Below, one piece after another: positions 49,299 through 57,977 of a stretch of 64,000 nucleotides of DNA (its first letter is position 1; the number at the start of each line of letters is the position of its first letter). A program made the position numbers and the translations under genes. The notes under the pieces were generated by a model. The model was not told the origin of the DNA, made no database searches, and was given only the letters and a program-made list of their open reading frames with translations. Origin of the DNA: CAWJTV01 sp963845695. Its GTDB lineage: Bacteria > Planctomycetota > Planctomycetia > Isosphaerales > Isosphaeraceae. Location: positions 1,426,001 to 1,490,000 of the forward strand of contig CAWJTQ010000002.1 in the NCBI GenBank assembly GCA_963845695.1, read 5' to 3'.

Positions 49299-50249
49299 TT
49301 AGATTCGTCCAGGCTCCGCTCCCAACGCATGGAGATGGATCTCGACACAGCCGGCGAGAATGGGGACGTTATACCCTCCCTCGAGCACGCTGACAATTCG
49401 CCCGGCGGCGTGGGTTTCGGCGACCGCGATGATAGCCTTCGTGAGTGTCTCAAAATCGTCCACATCGAGGCCGAGGTCTCCGACCGGGTCTTCGGCGTGT
49501 GCATCGAATCCCGCGCTGATCAGCACCAGCTCCGGTCGGATCCGGTCGGCAAGGGTCTCCAGACCGGCCAGAAACGCGGCGTGATAATGGCTGCGGGTCG
49601 TGCCGTAAGCCAGGGGGATGTTCCGAGTCGTACCCAGTCCATCACCGCTGCCGGTCTCATCCTTCGCACCGGTGCCAGGATAAAATGGGTAACGATGGAT
49701 GGAGAGGAAGCCCACTCGGGAGGTGTGGTAAAAGACTTCCTGTGTCCCATTGCCATGGTGGACGTCGAAGTCAACGATAAGCACTCGGTTCAGATCAAAC
49801 CGAGCGAGTGCAACCTCCGCCGCGATGGCGACGTTTCCGTAGATGCAGAAGCCCATCCCGGAGGCGGGCCGCGCATGGTGTCCCGGTGGACGAACCAGGC
49901 AGAGGGCACGACGACCTGGTTCGGCCATGACGTACGACACGGCCTCCACAGCGGCTCCCGCGGCCAGTCGAGCGGCGAGACCCGAACCTGGTAACAGCCA
50001 GGTGTCGGGGTCCAACATTCCACCGCCCTCGGCTTCGAGGTCCTTGACCGCCTCGAGGTAATCCGCCGTATGGACCCGGGCTAGTTCTTCGCGGGTCACT
50101 TCGCGGACGAGTCCGCTCGGACAGGTGTTGTGATAGCCCGTCCGCTCCAACTGGCGCAGGATCGCCTGGAGGCGCTCGGGGCGTTCCGGGTGGTGGGACG
50201 GGACGCGATGCTCGATCATCCGCCGATCCGTGAAAACGGCGACGGCCAT
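49299..50249 (-). CDS. Histone-deacetylase-family (acetoin-utilisation-like) zinc amidohydrolase
   Basis: 316 aa. Core motifs: LVRPPGHHARPASGMGFCIY (active-site His pair), LIVDFDVHHGNGTQEVFYHT (zinc ligands Asp and His), LISAGFDAHAEDPVGDL (third ligand Asp) and VLEGGYNV. All catalytic positions are present, so it should be active on acetyl-lysine, acetylpolyamine or a related acetyl amide. Bacterial members are often class II-like. It is divergent from the glycosyltransferase gene, with a parS-like site between them. Confidence 0.92.
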   Translation of the reverse strand: MAVAVFTDRRMIEHRVPSHHPERPERLQAILRQLERTGYHNTCPSGLVREVTREELARVHTADYLEAVKDLEAEGGGMLDPDTWLLPGSGLAARLAAGAAVEAVSYVMAEPGRRALCLVRPPGHHARPASGMGFCIYGNVAIAAEVALARFDLNRVLIVDFDVHHGNGTQEVFYHTSRVGFLSIHRYPFYPGTGAKDETGSGDGLGTTRNIPLAYGTTRSHYHAAFLAGLETLADRIRPELVLISAGFDAHAEDPVGDLGLDVDDFETLTKAIIAVAETHAAGRIVSVLEGGYNVPILAGCVEIHLHALGAEPGRI

Positions 50250-50368
50250 GGCTCCTCCTCGGGATCCGACGCACCCTCTGCCGCGATCATTTGACGGTGA
50301 TCTCCCTCCGAATCATACCAGATCGCCATCGCCGGGAGGAAACGGGGCTGATCGGCATTTCGACTCAG

Positions 50369-50384
50369 GGTTCCACGTGAAACC
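50369..50384. promoter_or_regulatory. parS-like ParB-binding site
   Basis: GGTTCCACGTGAAACC is intergenic and about 3.4 kb before parB. It differs from the 57104 site by one base. Confidence 0.8.
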
Positions 50385-50456
50385 GATTCGAGGGTAGGGG
50401 GGGTGGACTCGTGTCGGATTTACCCGAAGCCTCGTAGCCCGTTAGAATCGATCCGC

Positions 50457-52190
50457 ATGAGCGGAATCTCCAAGCAACGTGATACCGGCCTCGGACGCGA
50501 AATGTGGGTCGTGGCGGCATTCACACTGGTCGGCGGCACGCTCCGACTCTGGTCGCTTGGCCGGCTCGGGCTGGTCCATTTCGACGAGGGGATCTATGCG
50601 CTCGCCGGACTGTGGGTTTTCTCACCGCGCGGCTTGATGGGGCTGGATCCGACGATCATCCCGTACGCGCCGCCCGGTTTCCCGTTTCTGGTCGGGCTGG
50701 CTTACGAGTTCCTGGGAGCCGGTGACACGTCGGCGATCCTAGTCTCGATCGTTGCGGGAACGCTGACGATCCCCGCCATCGGCTGGGTGGCTTGCCGGAC
50801 ATTCGGACGCGGAGCAGGCGCCGCGGCCGCAGCTTTTGCAGCGTTCTCGGGTCCTCACATCGCGTTCTCGCGCATGGCGCTGACCGATAGCTCCTTCCTG
50901 CTGTTCTGGGTGCTCGCGATCGGGCAGGGGCAGCGCTTCCTCGAGCGGCCGGGATTGGCGAGAGCCGTGATGCTCGGTCTTTCCGTGGGGGTCGCGCAGC
51001 TCTTCAAGTACAACGGATGGATCGCGGGCATGCTCGTCGCGCTCAGCGCGTTACTGTGGTTGCTGTTGCGTCCCGACGCACGAACCTCTAGGTCGCTGCT
51101 CGCCACCTGGGGATGGGGCCTCCTGGCCGCACTTCTGGCCGCGATCATCTACTGGCCCTGGTACCGATTCGTGGAGATGCACGGCGGCTATGCCGCGCTA
51201 CTGGCACACCACCGCAAATACCTCGGCGGGGTCTCGTCATGGCTCGGTCACCTCAACGTCCAGCTCGCACAATCGAGGGTCCTTTCCGCGGGACCTGCGT
51301 CGGAGCTACTCGCCGGCTTCATCGCGGCCGCGGGAACGTGGGGGGTGAGCCGGGAACGTCCTGACCGCTTTCGCCGACTCCCGCAGACCTTGCTTGCCAT
51401 GGCGTTCCTCGCGATGATCGGTGCGACCGAGTTACTCGGCCTGGTTTTTGTCATCTTGTTCCTGTGGGCGACCGCAATCGCTTCCAAGAGTTTGACGAAT
51501 TCGCAGATCCATCTCCTGACTGGCTGGCTCGTTCTCTTCCTCATGACGCCACTCTATCACCCCTATGCACGTCTCTGGCTGCCGGTCGCGGCATTCGGTT
51601 GGATCTTGATGGGGGGTGGATTTGCGGTGATCCTGGGGAGAGCCAACCCCCTGGAAACTCCTGCCGGTGGAATCGATCGGCGCAAACCGACCCTGGATCC
51701 GATCGTCGTTCTCGGCGTGATTTGCGTGTTCGCCTTCGTCTTCGGCATCGGCCGGCGGATCGTGTTCCTTGAGCACACAGACACGACCCTGCTCGGGCCA
51801 TCCGACTCGCTCCGGCATGCCTGCCGAATCCTCTCTAGCGATCTGCCGGGGGATCTGACGAATCTACGCCTCTATGCCCGACCTCCGGTCACGTTCTACC
51901 TGGCAGGTAGGATTCCCGTGAATCCACAGCCGGACCTCGACCATCTGCTCGTACCGGGAGATTCGCGGTCCTGGGCTTTACTCGACATGGCGATGGTGCG
52001 TCAACAGTTCGGGGCACCCGAACAACTTGGCGCCTTGATCGACCGCTGGATTGTGGTCCGCGATGTCGGGACGACGCTCAACCTGCCCACCTTGCTGGAC
52101 ATCGACCCGTCCGCGGCCACGAACGGGGCAGGGGACCGGTCGAGTCCGCTCTTGCTCCTGCGACCGAAGCCTTCCGAGGAACATCCATGA
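50457..52190 (+). CDS. GT39/ArnT-type membrane glycosyltransferase
   Basis: 577 aa from ATG 50457 (a GTG at 50403 is an alternative). Polytopic, about 12 helices. The first loop has HFDEGIYALAGLWVFSPRG, corresponding to the conserved acidic (D/E) catalytic site of Pmt/ArnT glycosyltransferases, and FSRMALTDSSFLLFWVLAIG matches the second family loop. Such enzymes transfer a sugar from a polyprenyl phosphate to protein or lipid on the outer face of the membrane. The acceptor is unknown. Its stop overlaps the pncB start as ATGA. Confidence 0.82.
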   Translation: MSGISKQRDTGLGREMWVVAAFTLVGGTLRLWSLGRLGLVHFDEGIYALAGLWVFSPRGLMGLDPTIIPYAPPGFPFLVGLAYEFLGAGDTSAILVSIVAGTLTIPAIGWVACRTFGRGAGAAAAAFAAFSGPHIAFSRMALTDSSFLLFWVLAIGQGQRFLERPGLARAVMLGLSVGVAQLFKYNGWIAGMLVALSALLWLLLRPDARTSRSLLATWGWGLLAALLAAIIYWPWYRFVEMHGGYAALLAHHRKYLGGVSSWLGHLNVQLAQSRVLSAGPASELLAGFIAAAGTWGVSRERPDRFRRLPQTLLAMAFLAMIGATELLGLVFVILFLWATAIASKSLTNSQIHLLTGWLVLFLMTPLYHPYARLWLPVAAFGWILMGGGFAVILGRANPLETPAGGIDRRKPTLDPIVVLGVICVFAFVFGIGRRIVFLEHTDTTLLGPSDSLRHACRILSSDLPGDLTNLRLYARPPVTFYLAGRIPVNPQPDLDHLLVPGDSRSWALLDMAMVRQQFGAPEQLGALIDRWIVVRDVGTTLNLPTLLDIDPSAATNGAGDRSSPLLLLRPKPSEEHP

Positions 52191-53539
52191 ATCTCGCACC
52201 TCCGGTCTCGCTCTGGCCCAACCCCGATGCGCTCGGGCCGGTCACCGACCTCTACGAGCTGACGATGATCGTGGGATACTTCGCATCGGGGATGGCGGAC
52301 CGGATTGCTTCGTTCGAACTCTTCGTACGAAAGATGCCGGCCAATCGCGCCTACATGGTCTTTGCCGGTCTCGAGCAGGCGATTGGCGACGTACTCCGGT
52401 TGGCCTTTGCGCCCGAGCAGATCGAGGCGATTCGGCATTGGCCGGCCTTCCAGGGGATCGACCCGGCGATCATGGATTCACTGGCGGACCTGCGTTTCCA
52501 GGGAGACGTCTGGGCGGTACCCGAGGGGACCGTGGTGTTCCCGGGCGAGACGCTCTTGCGGGTCACGGCGCCACTGCCCCAGGCGCAGTGGGTCGAGACT
52601 TATCTGGTTTCGGCGCTTGCCTATCCAACACTGGTCGCATCGAAGGCGGCTCGGGTGGTTTTCGCAGCCAGGGGCCGGCCTCTCTACGAGTACGGGGCAC
52701 GCCGTGGACACGGCCCTCACGCAGGGTTCCTTGCGGCCCGAGCCGCGTACCTGGCCGGCTTCACGGGAACGAGCCACGTCGAGGCCGCCCGCCTGCTCGG
52801 CATTCCCGCCTCGGGCACGATGGCCCATTCGTGGGTACAAGCCTTCGACAGCGAGCCGGAGGCGTTCCACACATTCGCGCAGATCTTCGGTGCATCCACC
52901 ACGCTTCTGGTTGACACTTACGACACGATCGAGGGCGTCCGGCGCGCCGCGGCCGTCGAGGCTCCCATCCAGGCTGTCCGGATCGACAGCGGCGACCTCG
53001 ACGACCTGTCACGGCGGTCGCGCGCGATCCTCGATGACCGCGGACGAAGCGATGTGAAAATCCTGGCCTCCGGCGACCTTGACGAATACCGGATCGCACG
53101 GCTGGTCGAATCGGGCGCACCGATCGACGGCTTCGGTGTCGGCAGCGAGTTAATCACGTCTCGCGATGCTCCTACTCTGGGGATGGTGTACAAGCTGGTC
53201 GAATTGGATGGCGAGGGCAAGTACAAGCTCAGCGCCGCCAAAAAGACTTATCCCATGGCCAAACAGGTCTACCGTCGTCGTGACCCGGCAGGGCACTTCG
53301 CCGGCGACCACGTCACCCGCGCCGACGAGCTGGCTGAAGGTGAGCCGCTGCTGGTCCCGATCGTCCGCGCTGGATGTCTGGCAAGGCCCTGGCCTGCGCT
53401 CCAGACCATCCGTGAGCGTTGCCGCGAACAGCTTGCGGCCTTGCCCGAGTGTCTGATCCAACTGGACGCCCGGCCGGATTATCCGATCACCCACAGTGAC
53501 GTGCTCGAGGCCGATGCTCGGCGCTTGATGAGCCGATAA
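52187..53539 (+). CDS. pncB: Nicotinate phosphoribosyltransferase
   Basis: 450 aa. It converts nicotinate and PRPP to nicotinate mononucleotide in NAD salvage. Motifs: TDLYELTMIVGYFASGMADR, FELFVRKMPANRAYMVFAGL, FAARGRPLYEYGARRGHGPH with the active-site His region, IPASGTMAHSWVQAFDSE, VRIDSGDLDDLSRRSRAILD and the phosphate-binding GFGVGSELITSRDAPTLGMV. It overlaps the glycosyltransferase stop by ATGA, so both are probably translated from one message. Confidence 0.93.
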   Translation: MNLAPPVSLWPNPDALGPVTDLYELTMIVGYFASGMADRIASFELFVRKMPANRAYMVFAGLEQAIGDVLRLAFAPEQIEAIRHWPAFQGIDPAIMDSLADLRFQGDVWAVPEGTVVFPGETLLRVTAPLPQAQWVETYLVSALAYPTLVASKAARVVFAARGRPLYEYGARRGHGPHAGFLAARAAYLAGFTGTSHVEAARLLGIPASGTMAHSWVQAFDSEPEAFHTFAQIFGASTTLLVDTYDTIEGVRRAAAVEAPIQAVRIDSGDLDDLSRRSRAILDDRGRSDVKILASGDLDEYRIARLVESGAPIDGFGVGSELITSRDAPTLGMVYKLVELDGEGKYKLSAAKKTYPMAKQVYRRRDPAGHFAGDHVTRADELAEGEPLLVPIVRAGCLARPWPALQTIRERCREQLAALPECLIQLDARPDYPITHSDVLEADARRLMSR

Positions 53540-53742
53540 AGATGGGGAGAACTGAACTTTACACTCCCGGTCGGTGCCGATACCATCCCGGGCATCCGCC
53601 AGAGTGAGTGGTTGCTGCGCGATCGCGGCGGGGCACTCCTTCCACGATGGCGATCCGGCCGGTCATGGACGACCTGGGCCGAGTGACTGACGCCCCGGGT
53701 ACAACGCGCCCGGGCCCACGCGGATCCTGTCATGGAGGTTCA

Positions 53743-54651
53743 ATGACTGTGAATCGACGTCGACTTGGACGCGGCCTGGAAGCCCTGCTCGGGCGTGAGG
53801 AAGGCGGATTCGAACCGGGATCGCTCGAGACGGCCGAGCAGCTTCAGGTCGCCGTCGATCTGATTGATCCCAATCCATATCAACCGCGACGGCAGTTCGA
53901 CGCAGAGGAGATCGCCTCGCTGGCCGACTCGTTACGCCAGCACGGCATGCTCCAGCCGGTCCTGGTCCGCGCCGTGGGCTCGCGCTATCAACTGATCGCC
54001 GGTGAGCGGCGGCTGCGTGCCAGTATCGAGGCTCAGCTTCATGACGTCCCCGCTCGAGTCCTCAACCTCGATGATCAACGCGTCTTCGAGATTGCGATGG
54101 TCGAGAACCTCCAGCGTGAGGATCTCAACGCGATCGACAAGGCCAGCGCATTTCGCGATTACCTCGCCCGATACGGCGGGACTCAGGAAGACCTGGCGAG
54201 CCGGCTGGGTCTCGATCGTTCGACCGTCTCCAACCTGATTCGCTTGCTGGAACTTCCCGACGAGATCCTCGACGCGGTTCGCTCCAACCAGATCAGCCAG
54301 GGTCACGCACGGGCACTGCTGGGGCTCGACGAGCCCGAAGCCCGGATGATCGCCTGCCGCCGCGTGATTGCGGAACATCTTTCGGTCCGCCAGACCGAAG
54401 CGCTTGTCAGTACCGGTGTCCCCACGCCCAGTCGCCCCAGAGTTCGCAGAGATCCTGCACATAATCAGGAAGCCAAGCCTCCCCATCTCCTCGATTTCGA
54501 ACAGTCCCTTCACCGCTTACTCGGGACGACCGTGCTGATCCGTGCCAAGACGCCGGAACGCGGCCAGATCATCATCGATTTCCATTCCCGCGAGGAGTTC
54601 GACCGCCTGACCGGCCTGTTTCAGAGTCGCGTCGAGTCCCCTTCCGACTGA
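53743..54651 (+). CDS. parB: ParB-family chromosome-partition protein
   Basis: 302 aa from ATG 53743 with GGAGG 6 bases upstream (the frame is open further 5'). RRRLGRGLEALLG is the usual ParA-interaction N-terminus. The CTPase/ParB domain has IDPNPYQPRRQFDAEEIASL, the box GERRLRASIEAQLHDVPARV and ENLQREDLNAIDKASAFRDY. The HTH reads EDLASRLGLDRSTVSNLIRL, and a C-terminal dimer domain ends the protein. ParB spreads from parS and loads SMC. parA is not adjacent, but parS-like sites are on both sides. Confidence 0.95.
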   Translation: MTVNRRRLGRGLEALLGREEGGFEPGSLETAEQLQVAVDLIDPNPYQPRRQFDAEEIASLADSLRQHGMLQPVLVRAVGSRYQLIAGERRLRASIEAQLHDVPARVLNLDDQRVFEIAMVENLQREDLNAIDKASAFRDYLARYGGTQEDLASRLGLDRSTVSNLIRLLELPDEILDAVRSNQISQGHARALLGLDEPEARMIACRRVIAEHLSVRQTEALVSTGVPTPSRPRVRRDPAHNQEAKPPHLLDFEQSLHRLLGTTVLIRAKTPERGQIIIDFHSREEFDRLTGLFQSRVESPSD

Positions 54652-55005
54652 TTCCTTGAATGCCTGGAGGGTCTGGTGCTTCCGACAACCCCCCAGTCTG
54701 GGTGGGTGCCGGACTTCGCAGTCAACCAAGATGACCAAGGCCGCTTCCCATTTCCGTGTCGCGCCCGTCCTGTTGGAGAATCCGCATTCACGGTCTCGAT
54801 CCGGAACGGAATCGAGGCGATCCGATGGTTCTCACTTACCTTGGGAGGTCCGAAGCGGTTGCGCCATTCCGCCACTCTTGGCACGCGAGCTGCATCGGGT
54901 TTGCTAATGGGGTTGCTCTCAAAATGGACCGCCTCCCCGACGTGCAGCCCGGTGTGATCATCGGCATCTTCAGCGAAGACAGCTCAGGCAACCGAGTGTA
55001 TCCTC
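54652..55005. other. Spacer between parB and the pseudo-histidine-kinase gene
   Basis: About 355 bp. On the minus strand near 54844-54875 a sequence resembles the first half of a tRNA-Leu but lacks the rest (see rejected). No gene was found. Confidence 0.5.
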
Positions 55006-55752
55006 ATGAGTCGGCGACCGCACGAAGGATCGGCGGAGAAGACCAGTCTTCCCTCTCCGACATCCCCTGTCACCAACGATCTGAAAGAGATCGACGAACT
55101 TCGCCGATTGCTGAGCGGATTCAGTCATCGATGTCGCAATTCGCTCAACGGGATGAAGATGAGCCTGTACCTCTTCCGCCGCGGAGTTCAGGAGAACCTT
55201 CCCACGAACTGGGATGACCTGGAGCGGAGCTACCAGCGGATCGAAAGCGCGTTCGACCATCTTCAGACGATCTACCGGCCCATGTCTCTGACGATGGTGC
55301 GCTCTCCGCTCGGCGACCTCATCAGGGACCGTGCACCCAGATGGCGGTCGTGTCTCCAGAAGAGAGGACGAGCGCTCCACCTTGAACCCCCCGAGCAGGA
55401 GGGTGTCGGCGATTTCGATCCGATTCAACTAGGGATCGGCCTGGATGCTCTGGCTTCCTGGAGGGCGGAGTCCACCGAGGCGAAGACGGATACACGGGTC
55501 GGATGGCGGACCCATGAAGGCTCCTTCGAAATCTGCTGGGAGGAACTCCTGACGGTTGCTCCGTCTCTGTCGTCCCACCCCGACGGTGACGTGAGCCTGA
55601 TCCCCGGTCACCATCCAGCTCCTCGAGTGCATTCGCTGGCTCTGCCCCTGCTTGCGCGAATCCTCGCGGCCCACGGAGGACGACTCGAGGCGCCGGGCGC
55701 GTCGGCGCTTCGCTTGAAGATCCGATGGCCGCAATTCCGGTCCATCCCGTGA
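55006..55752 (+). CDS. Histidine-kinase-like protein with degenerate ATP-binding domain (Spo0B-like layout)
   Basis: 248 aa, no transmembrane helix. An H-box-like helix carries His41: IDELRRLLSGFSHRCRNSLN followed by GMKMSLYLFRRGVQ, resembling HisKA dimerisation domains. The second half follows the order of HATPase_c but lacks its ATP-binding boxes: the N-box Asn region is replaced (LGIGLDALASWRAES), the DxGxG box by EICWEELLTVAPS, and only a G2-like stretch (LALPLLARILAAHGGRLEA) remains. Such a layout occurs in Spo0B, a phosphotransferase without kinase activity; by analogy this could pass phosphate between partners or be a pseudokinase scaffold. No ribosome site is evident. Confidence 0.65.
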   Translation: MSRRPHEGSAEKTSLPSPTSPVTNDLKEIDELRRLLSGFSHRCRNSLNGMKMSLYLFRRGVQENLPTNWDDLERSYQRIESAFDHLQTIYRPMSLTMVRSPLGDLIRDRAPRWRSCLQKRGRALHLEPPEQEGVGDFDPIQLGIGLDALASWRAESTEAKTDTRVGWRTHEGSFEICWEELLTVAPSLSSHPDGDVSLIPGHHPAPRVHSLALPLLARILAAHGGRLEAPGASALRLKIRWPQFRSIP

Positions 55753-56084
55753 ACGATCCAATCCTCGTCTCCTTTGTGGCAGGAGAACCGAGCGAAACCG
55801 ATGGGGCGATTCGGCCTGCATCCTGCTGAGGACACCGATCCTCGTTTCGACGGCACGCACAATCATCGCCAACACTTGATGTTGCGAAGAATCCGGTCCA
55901 ACCTTGACGCCGACGAGTGACCCGGCATAACATGCCCTCAGTACAGCCCCGCGGACATGGGCCCTCGGTCGTGGGAGGGTGAGGCTTCGTCCGATCTGGC
56001 ACCAGGACTTGCCTCGAACGGAGCCTCGCCCACGACCCATCGATCGCACCCGGGTTCTGCGATGTTGTATGGAGTACGAAAACG
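55753..56084. other. Spacer between the pseudo-kinase gene and tRNA-Pro, with a repeat copy
   Basis: About 330 bp without a gene; an imperfect inverted repeat of the GAGGCTCCGT family lies at 55967-56037. Confidence 0.6.
55967..56037. repeat. Imperfect inverted repeat of the GAGGCTCCGT family
   Basis: The left arm starts GGTCGTGGG and contains GTGAGGCTTCGTCCGA (55967-55994). The right arm, read in reverse complement, is GGTCGTGGGCGAGGCTCCGT plus TCGA (56014-56037). The shared GAGGCTCCGT core links it to the perfect repeat at 29731-29783. Confidence 0.7.
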
Positions 56085-56159
56085 CGGGGCGTAGCGCAGC
56101 CTGGTTAGCGCGCCTGCCTTGGGAGCAGGAGGTCACCAGTTCGAATCTGGTCGCCCCGA
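56085..56159 (+). tRNA. tRNA-Pro (UGG)
   Basis: 75 nt; anticodon TGG in loop CTTGGGA with stem CCTGC/GCAGG. Acceptor CGGGGCG pairs perfectly with CGCCCCG. T arm ACCAG-TTCGAAT-CTGGT. CCA is not encoded. The only tRNA-Pro in the window; proS is 35 kb away. Confidence 0.94.
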
Positions 56160-56344
56160 TCGCGGCGGTTCTCGGGGGGAAGCCGCGTGATCGAGCCCTG
56201 GGACGAAAGACCCTTCCCGAGGTTCGACTCGACGCAAGAACTCCGTCTCTTCAAGGGCGCGAGGGGTCCTCGGGAGATTCCCGTCGAAAGGGGAGGCCCC
56301 GTGATCCCGGAGTCGTCCGATCGTCAAGCTCGGGGCGTATCGCC

Positions 56345-57052
56345 GTGCCAGCAAACACCGATCTCGCCAAAGGACGTGCCGCGCAGGCTGGGGCGAGCCT
56401 GGTCGAAGACGGCATGACCGTCGGATTGGGGTCCGGCTCGACTGCGGCATTGATGGTCCGACACCTTGCAGCTCGCGTTCGGCAGGAGGGCTTGAAAATC
56501 ATCGGGGTCGCGTCCAGCGCCGCCACGGCCGAACTGGCGCGGAGTCTGGAGATCCCGCTCCGCGACCTGGACGAAGTCGACTCGCTCGACCTCAATCTCG
56601 ATGGGGCCGACGAGATCGATTTGCAGTTCCGGATGATCAAGGGTCGTGGAGGGGCCTTGCTGCGCGAGAAGATTGTGGCCGCTTCGTCAGCCCGGCGCGT
56701 CACAATGATCACGGGCGCGAAGCGCGTCGAACGGCTTGGTGAGTCGGCACTGATCCCGGTCGAAGTCAGTCTCTTCGGCTTGAAGCACACCGAGCGATTG
56801 TTGCAGCAGCTCGGCGCTTCGACTTCGATCCGCAGGCGGACCGACAGCTCCCTCGCGCTCACGGATGGCGGCAACGCCATCGTGGATTGCCGGTTCGCCG
56901 TCAGCTTCGATCCAGGCTCACTGGACGCTCAACTCCAGTGCATTGCGGGCGTCCTCGAGACGGGGCTTTTCATTGGCCTTTGCGATCTCTTGATCATCGG
57001 TTCCAGCGACGGTGCGGAACGGATCGAGTCCCTGACCCGCGGATCTACCTGA
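56345..57052 (+). CDS. rpiA: Ribose-5-phosphate isomerase A
   Basis: 235 aa from GTG 56345; the frame is open further upstream through the tRNA, so the start rests on homology length. It interconverts ribose-5-P and ribulose-5-P in the pentose phosphate pathway. Motifs: TVGLGSGSTAALMVRHLA (phosphate loop), LNLDGADEIDLQFRMIKGRG with the active-site Asp-Glu, GALLREKIVAASS with the catalytic Lys, and TDGGNAIVDCRF. It is convergent with deoC, with a perfect parS-like palindrome between the two stops. Confidence 0.93.
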   Translation: MPANTDLAKGRAAQAGASLVEDGMTVGLGSGSTAALMVRHLAARVRQEGLKIIGVASSAATAELARSLEIPLRDLDEVDSLDLNLDGADEIDLQFRMIKGRGGALLREKIVAASSARRVTMITGAKRVERLGESALIPVEVSLFGLKHTERLLQQLGASTSIRRRTDSSLALTDGGNAIVDCRFAVSFDPGSLDAQLQCIAGVLETGLFIGLCDLLIIGSSDGAERIESLTRGST

Positions 57053-57102
57053 AGATCGGCGCGACGGCCGATCCGGCCGAACTCAGGGGGAGCGTGCGGA
57101 AT

Positions 57103-57120
57103 TGGTTTCACGTGAAACCA
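57103..57120. promoter_or_regulatory. parS-like ParB-binding site, perfect 18 bp palindrome
   Basis: TGGTTTCACGTGAAACCA matches the bacterial parS consensus core GTTTCACGTGAAAC exactly. It sits between the convergent stops of rpiA and deoC, about 2.5 kb past parB. Confidence 0.88.
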
Positions 57121-57124
57121 TCGT

Positions 57125-57814
57125 TCAAACCGAGAGACGGACCTTGAGCTCGTCCAGGATCTCGGCGGTCCGAGAGGCACCGATTCGATCGCAGCCCAGT
57201 TCGGCGCAGGCGATCATCGCCTGAATGTCGCGCACACCTCCAGCCGCCTTGAGCTTGACGTGAGCCGGGGCGGAACGCCGCATCAATCGGAGGTCGTCGA
57301 AAGTGGCGCCACCCGTCCCGTAGCCAGTGGAAGTCTTCACATAGTCGGCACCGACATCGCCGCAGATCTGGCAGAGCCGTACTTTCTGATCGTCGTTCAG
57401 ATAACAGTTCTCGAAAATGACTTTCACGATCGATCCGCCCTCGTGGGCAGCCCGCGTCACCGCCTGGATATCGGACCCCACCGCATCCCACTCACCCGCA
57501 AGCACCTGCCCGATATTGACGACCATATCCAGCTCCGTCGCTCCGTCGGCCATGGCCTGACGCGCCTCGAAGACCTTGACGGTCGAGGCATGACCGCCGT
57601 GCGGGAAGCCCACCGTCGTGCCGACCGCGACCCCGGAGCCCTTCAGGAGCCGCGCCGCCATGGCGACGGCATAAGGCTTGATACAAACGCTGGCCACGCC
57701 GTAACGGGCTGCCAGCCGGCAACCATCTTCCAGTTCGGTCCCACCGAGAGTCGGGCCCAGCAGCGAGTGATCGATCCGCTTGGCGATCGCGTCGTAGGTC
57801 AGGATGAAGCTCAT
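57125..57814 (-). CDS. deoC: Deoxyribose-phosphate aldolase
   Basis: 229 aa from ATG 57814. It cleaves 2-deoxyribose-5-P to glyceraldehyde-3-P and acetaldehyde in nucleoside breakdown. The Schiff-base Lys lies in GADYVKTSTGYGTGGAT, the second Lys in PAHVKLKAAGGVRDIQ, and IDHSLLGPTLGGTELEDGCR begins the TIM barrel. GFPHGGHASTVKVFEARQAM is typical of the family. Codons upstream of 57814 are open to 58255 but match no homology. It is convergent with rpiA. Confidence 0.93.
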   Translation of the reverse strand: MSFILTYDAIAKRIDHSLLGPTLGGTELEDGCRLAARYGVASVCIKPYAVAMAARLLKGSGVAVGTTVGFPHGGHASTVKVFEARQAMADGATELDMVVNIGQVLAGEWDAVGSDIQAVTRAAHEGGSIVKVIFENCYLNDDQKVRLCQICGDVGADYVKTSTGYGTGGATFDDLRLMRRSAPAHVKLKAAGGVRDIQAMIACAELGCDRIGASRTAEILDELKVRLSV

Positions 57815-57977
57815 GATCGCGAGGGTCCCGGGCAGAGTGCGTTTGGGTCGAAGCGAACCGAGGATTCTCGACTCGATTCTGACTGCCGGCGCCGCCATCG
57901 GCAAGTGGGTGGAGAAAGCGAATTCGACACTACCGCTTTTCTGTCCCCCTTTTGTGGCCCTTTCCTGCCTCCGACTG

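Noticed and set aside
54844..54880. Minus-strand sequence resembling the acceptor and D arm of tRNA-Leu (GCCAAGAGTGGCGGAATGGC)
   Set aside because: No anticodon stem, variable arm, T arm or closing acceptor strand follows.
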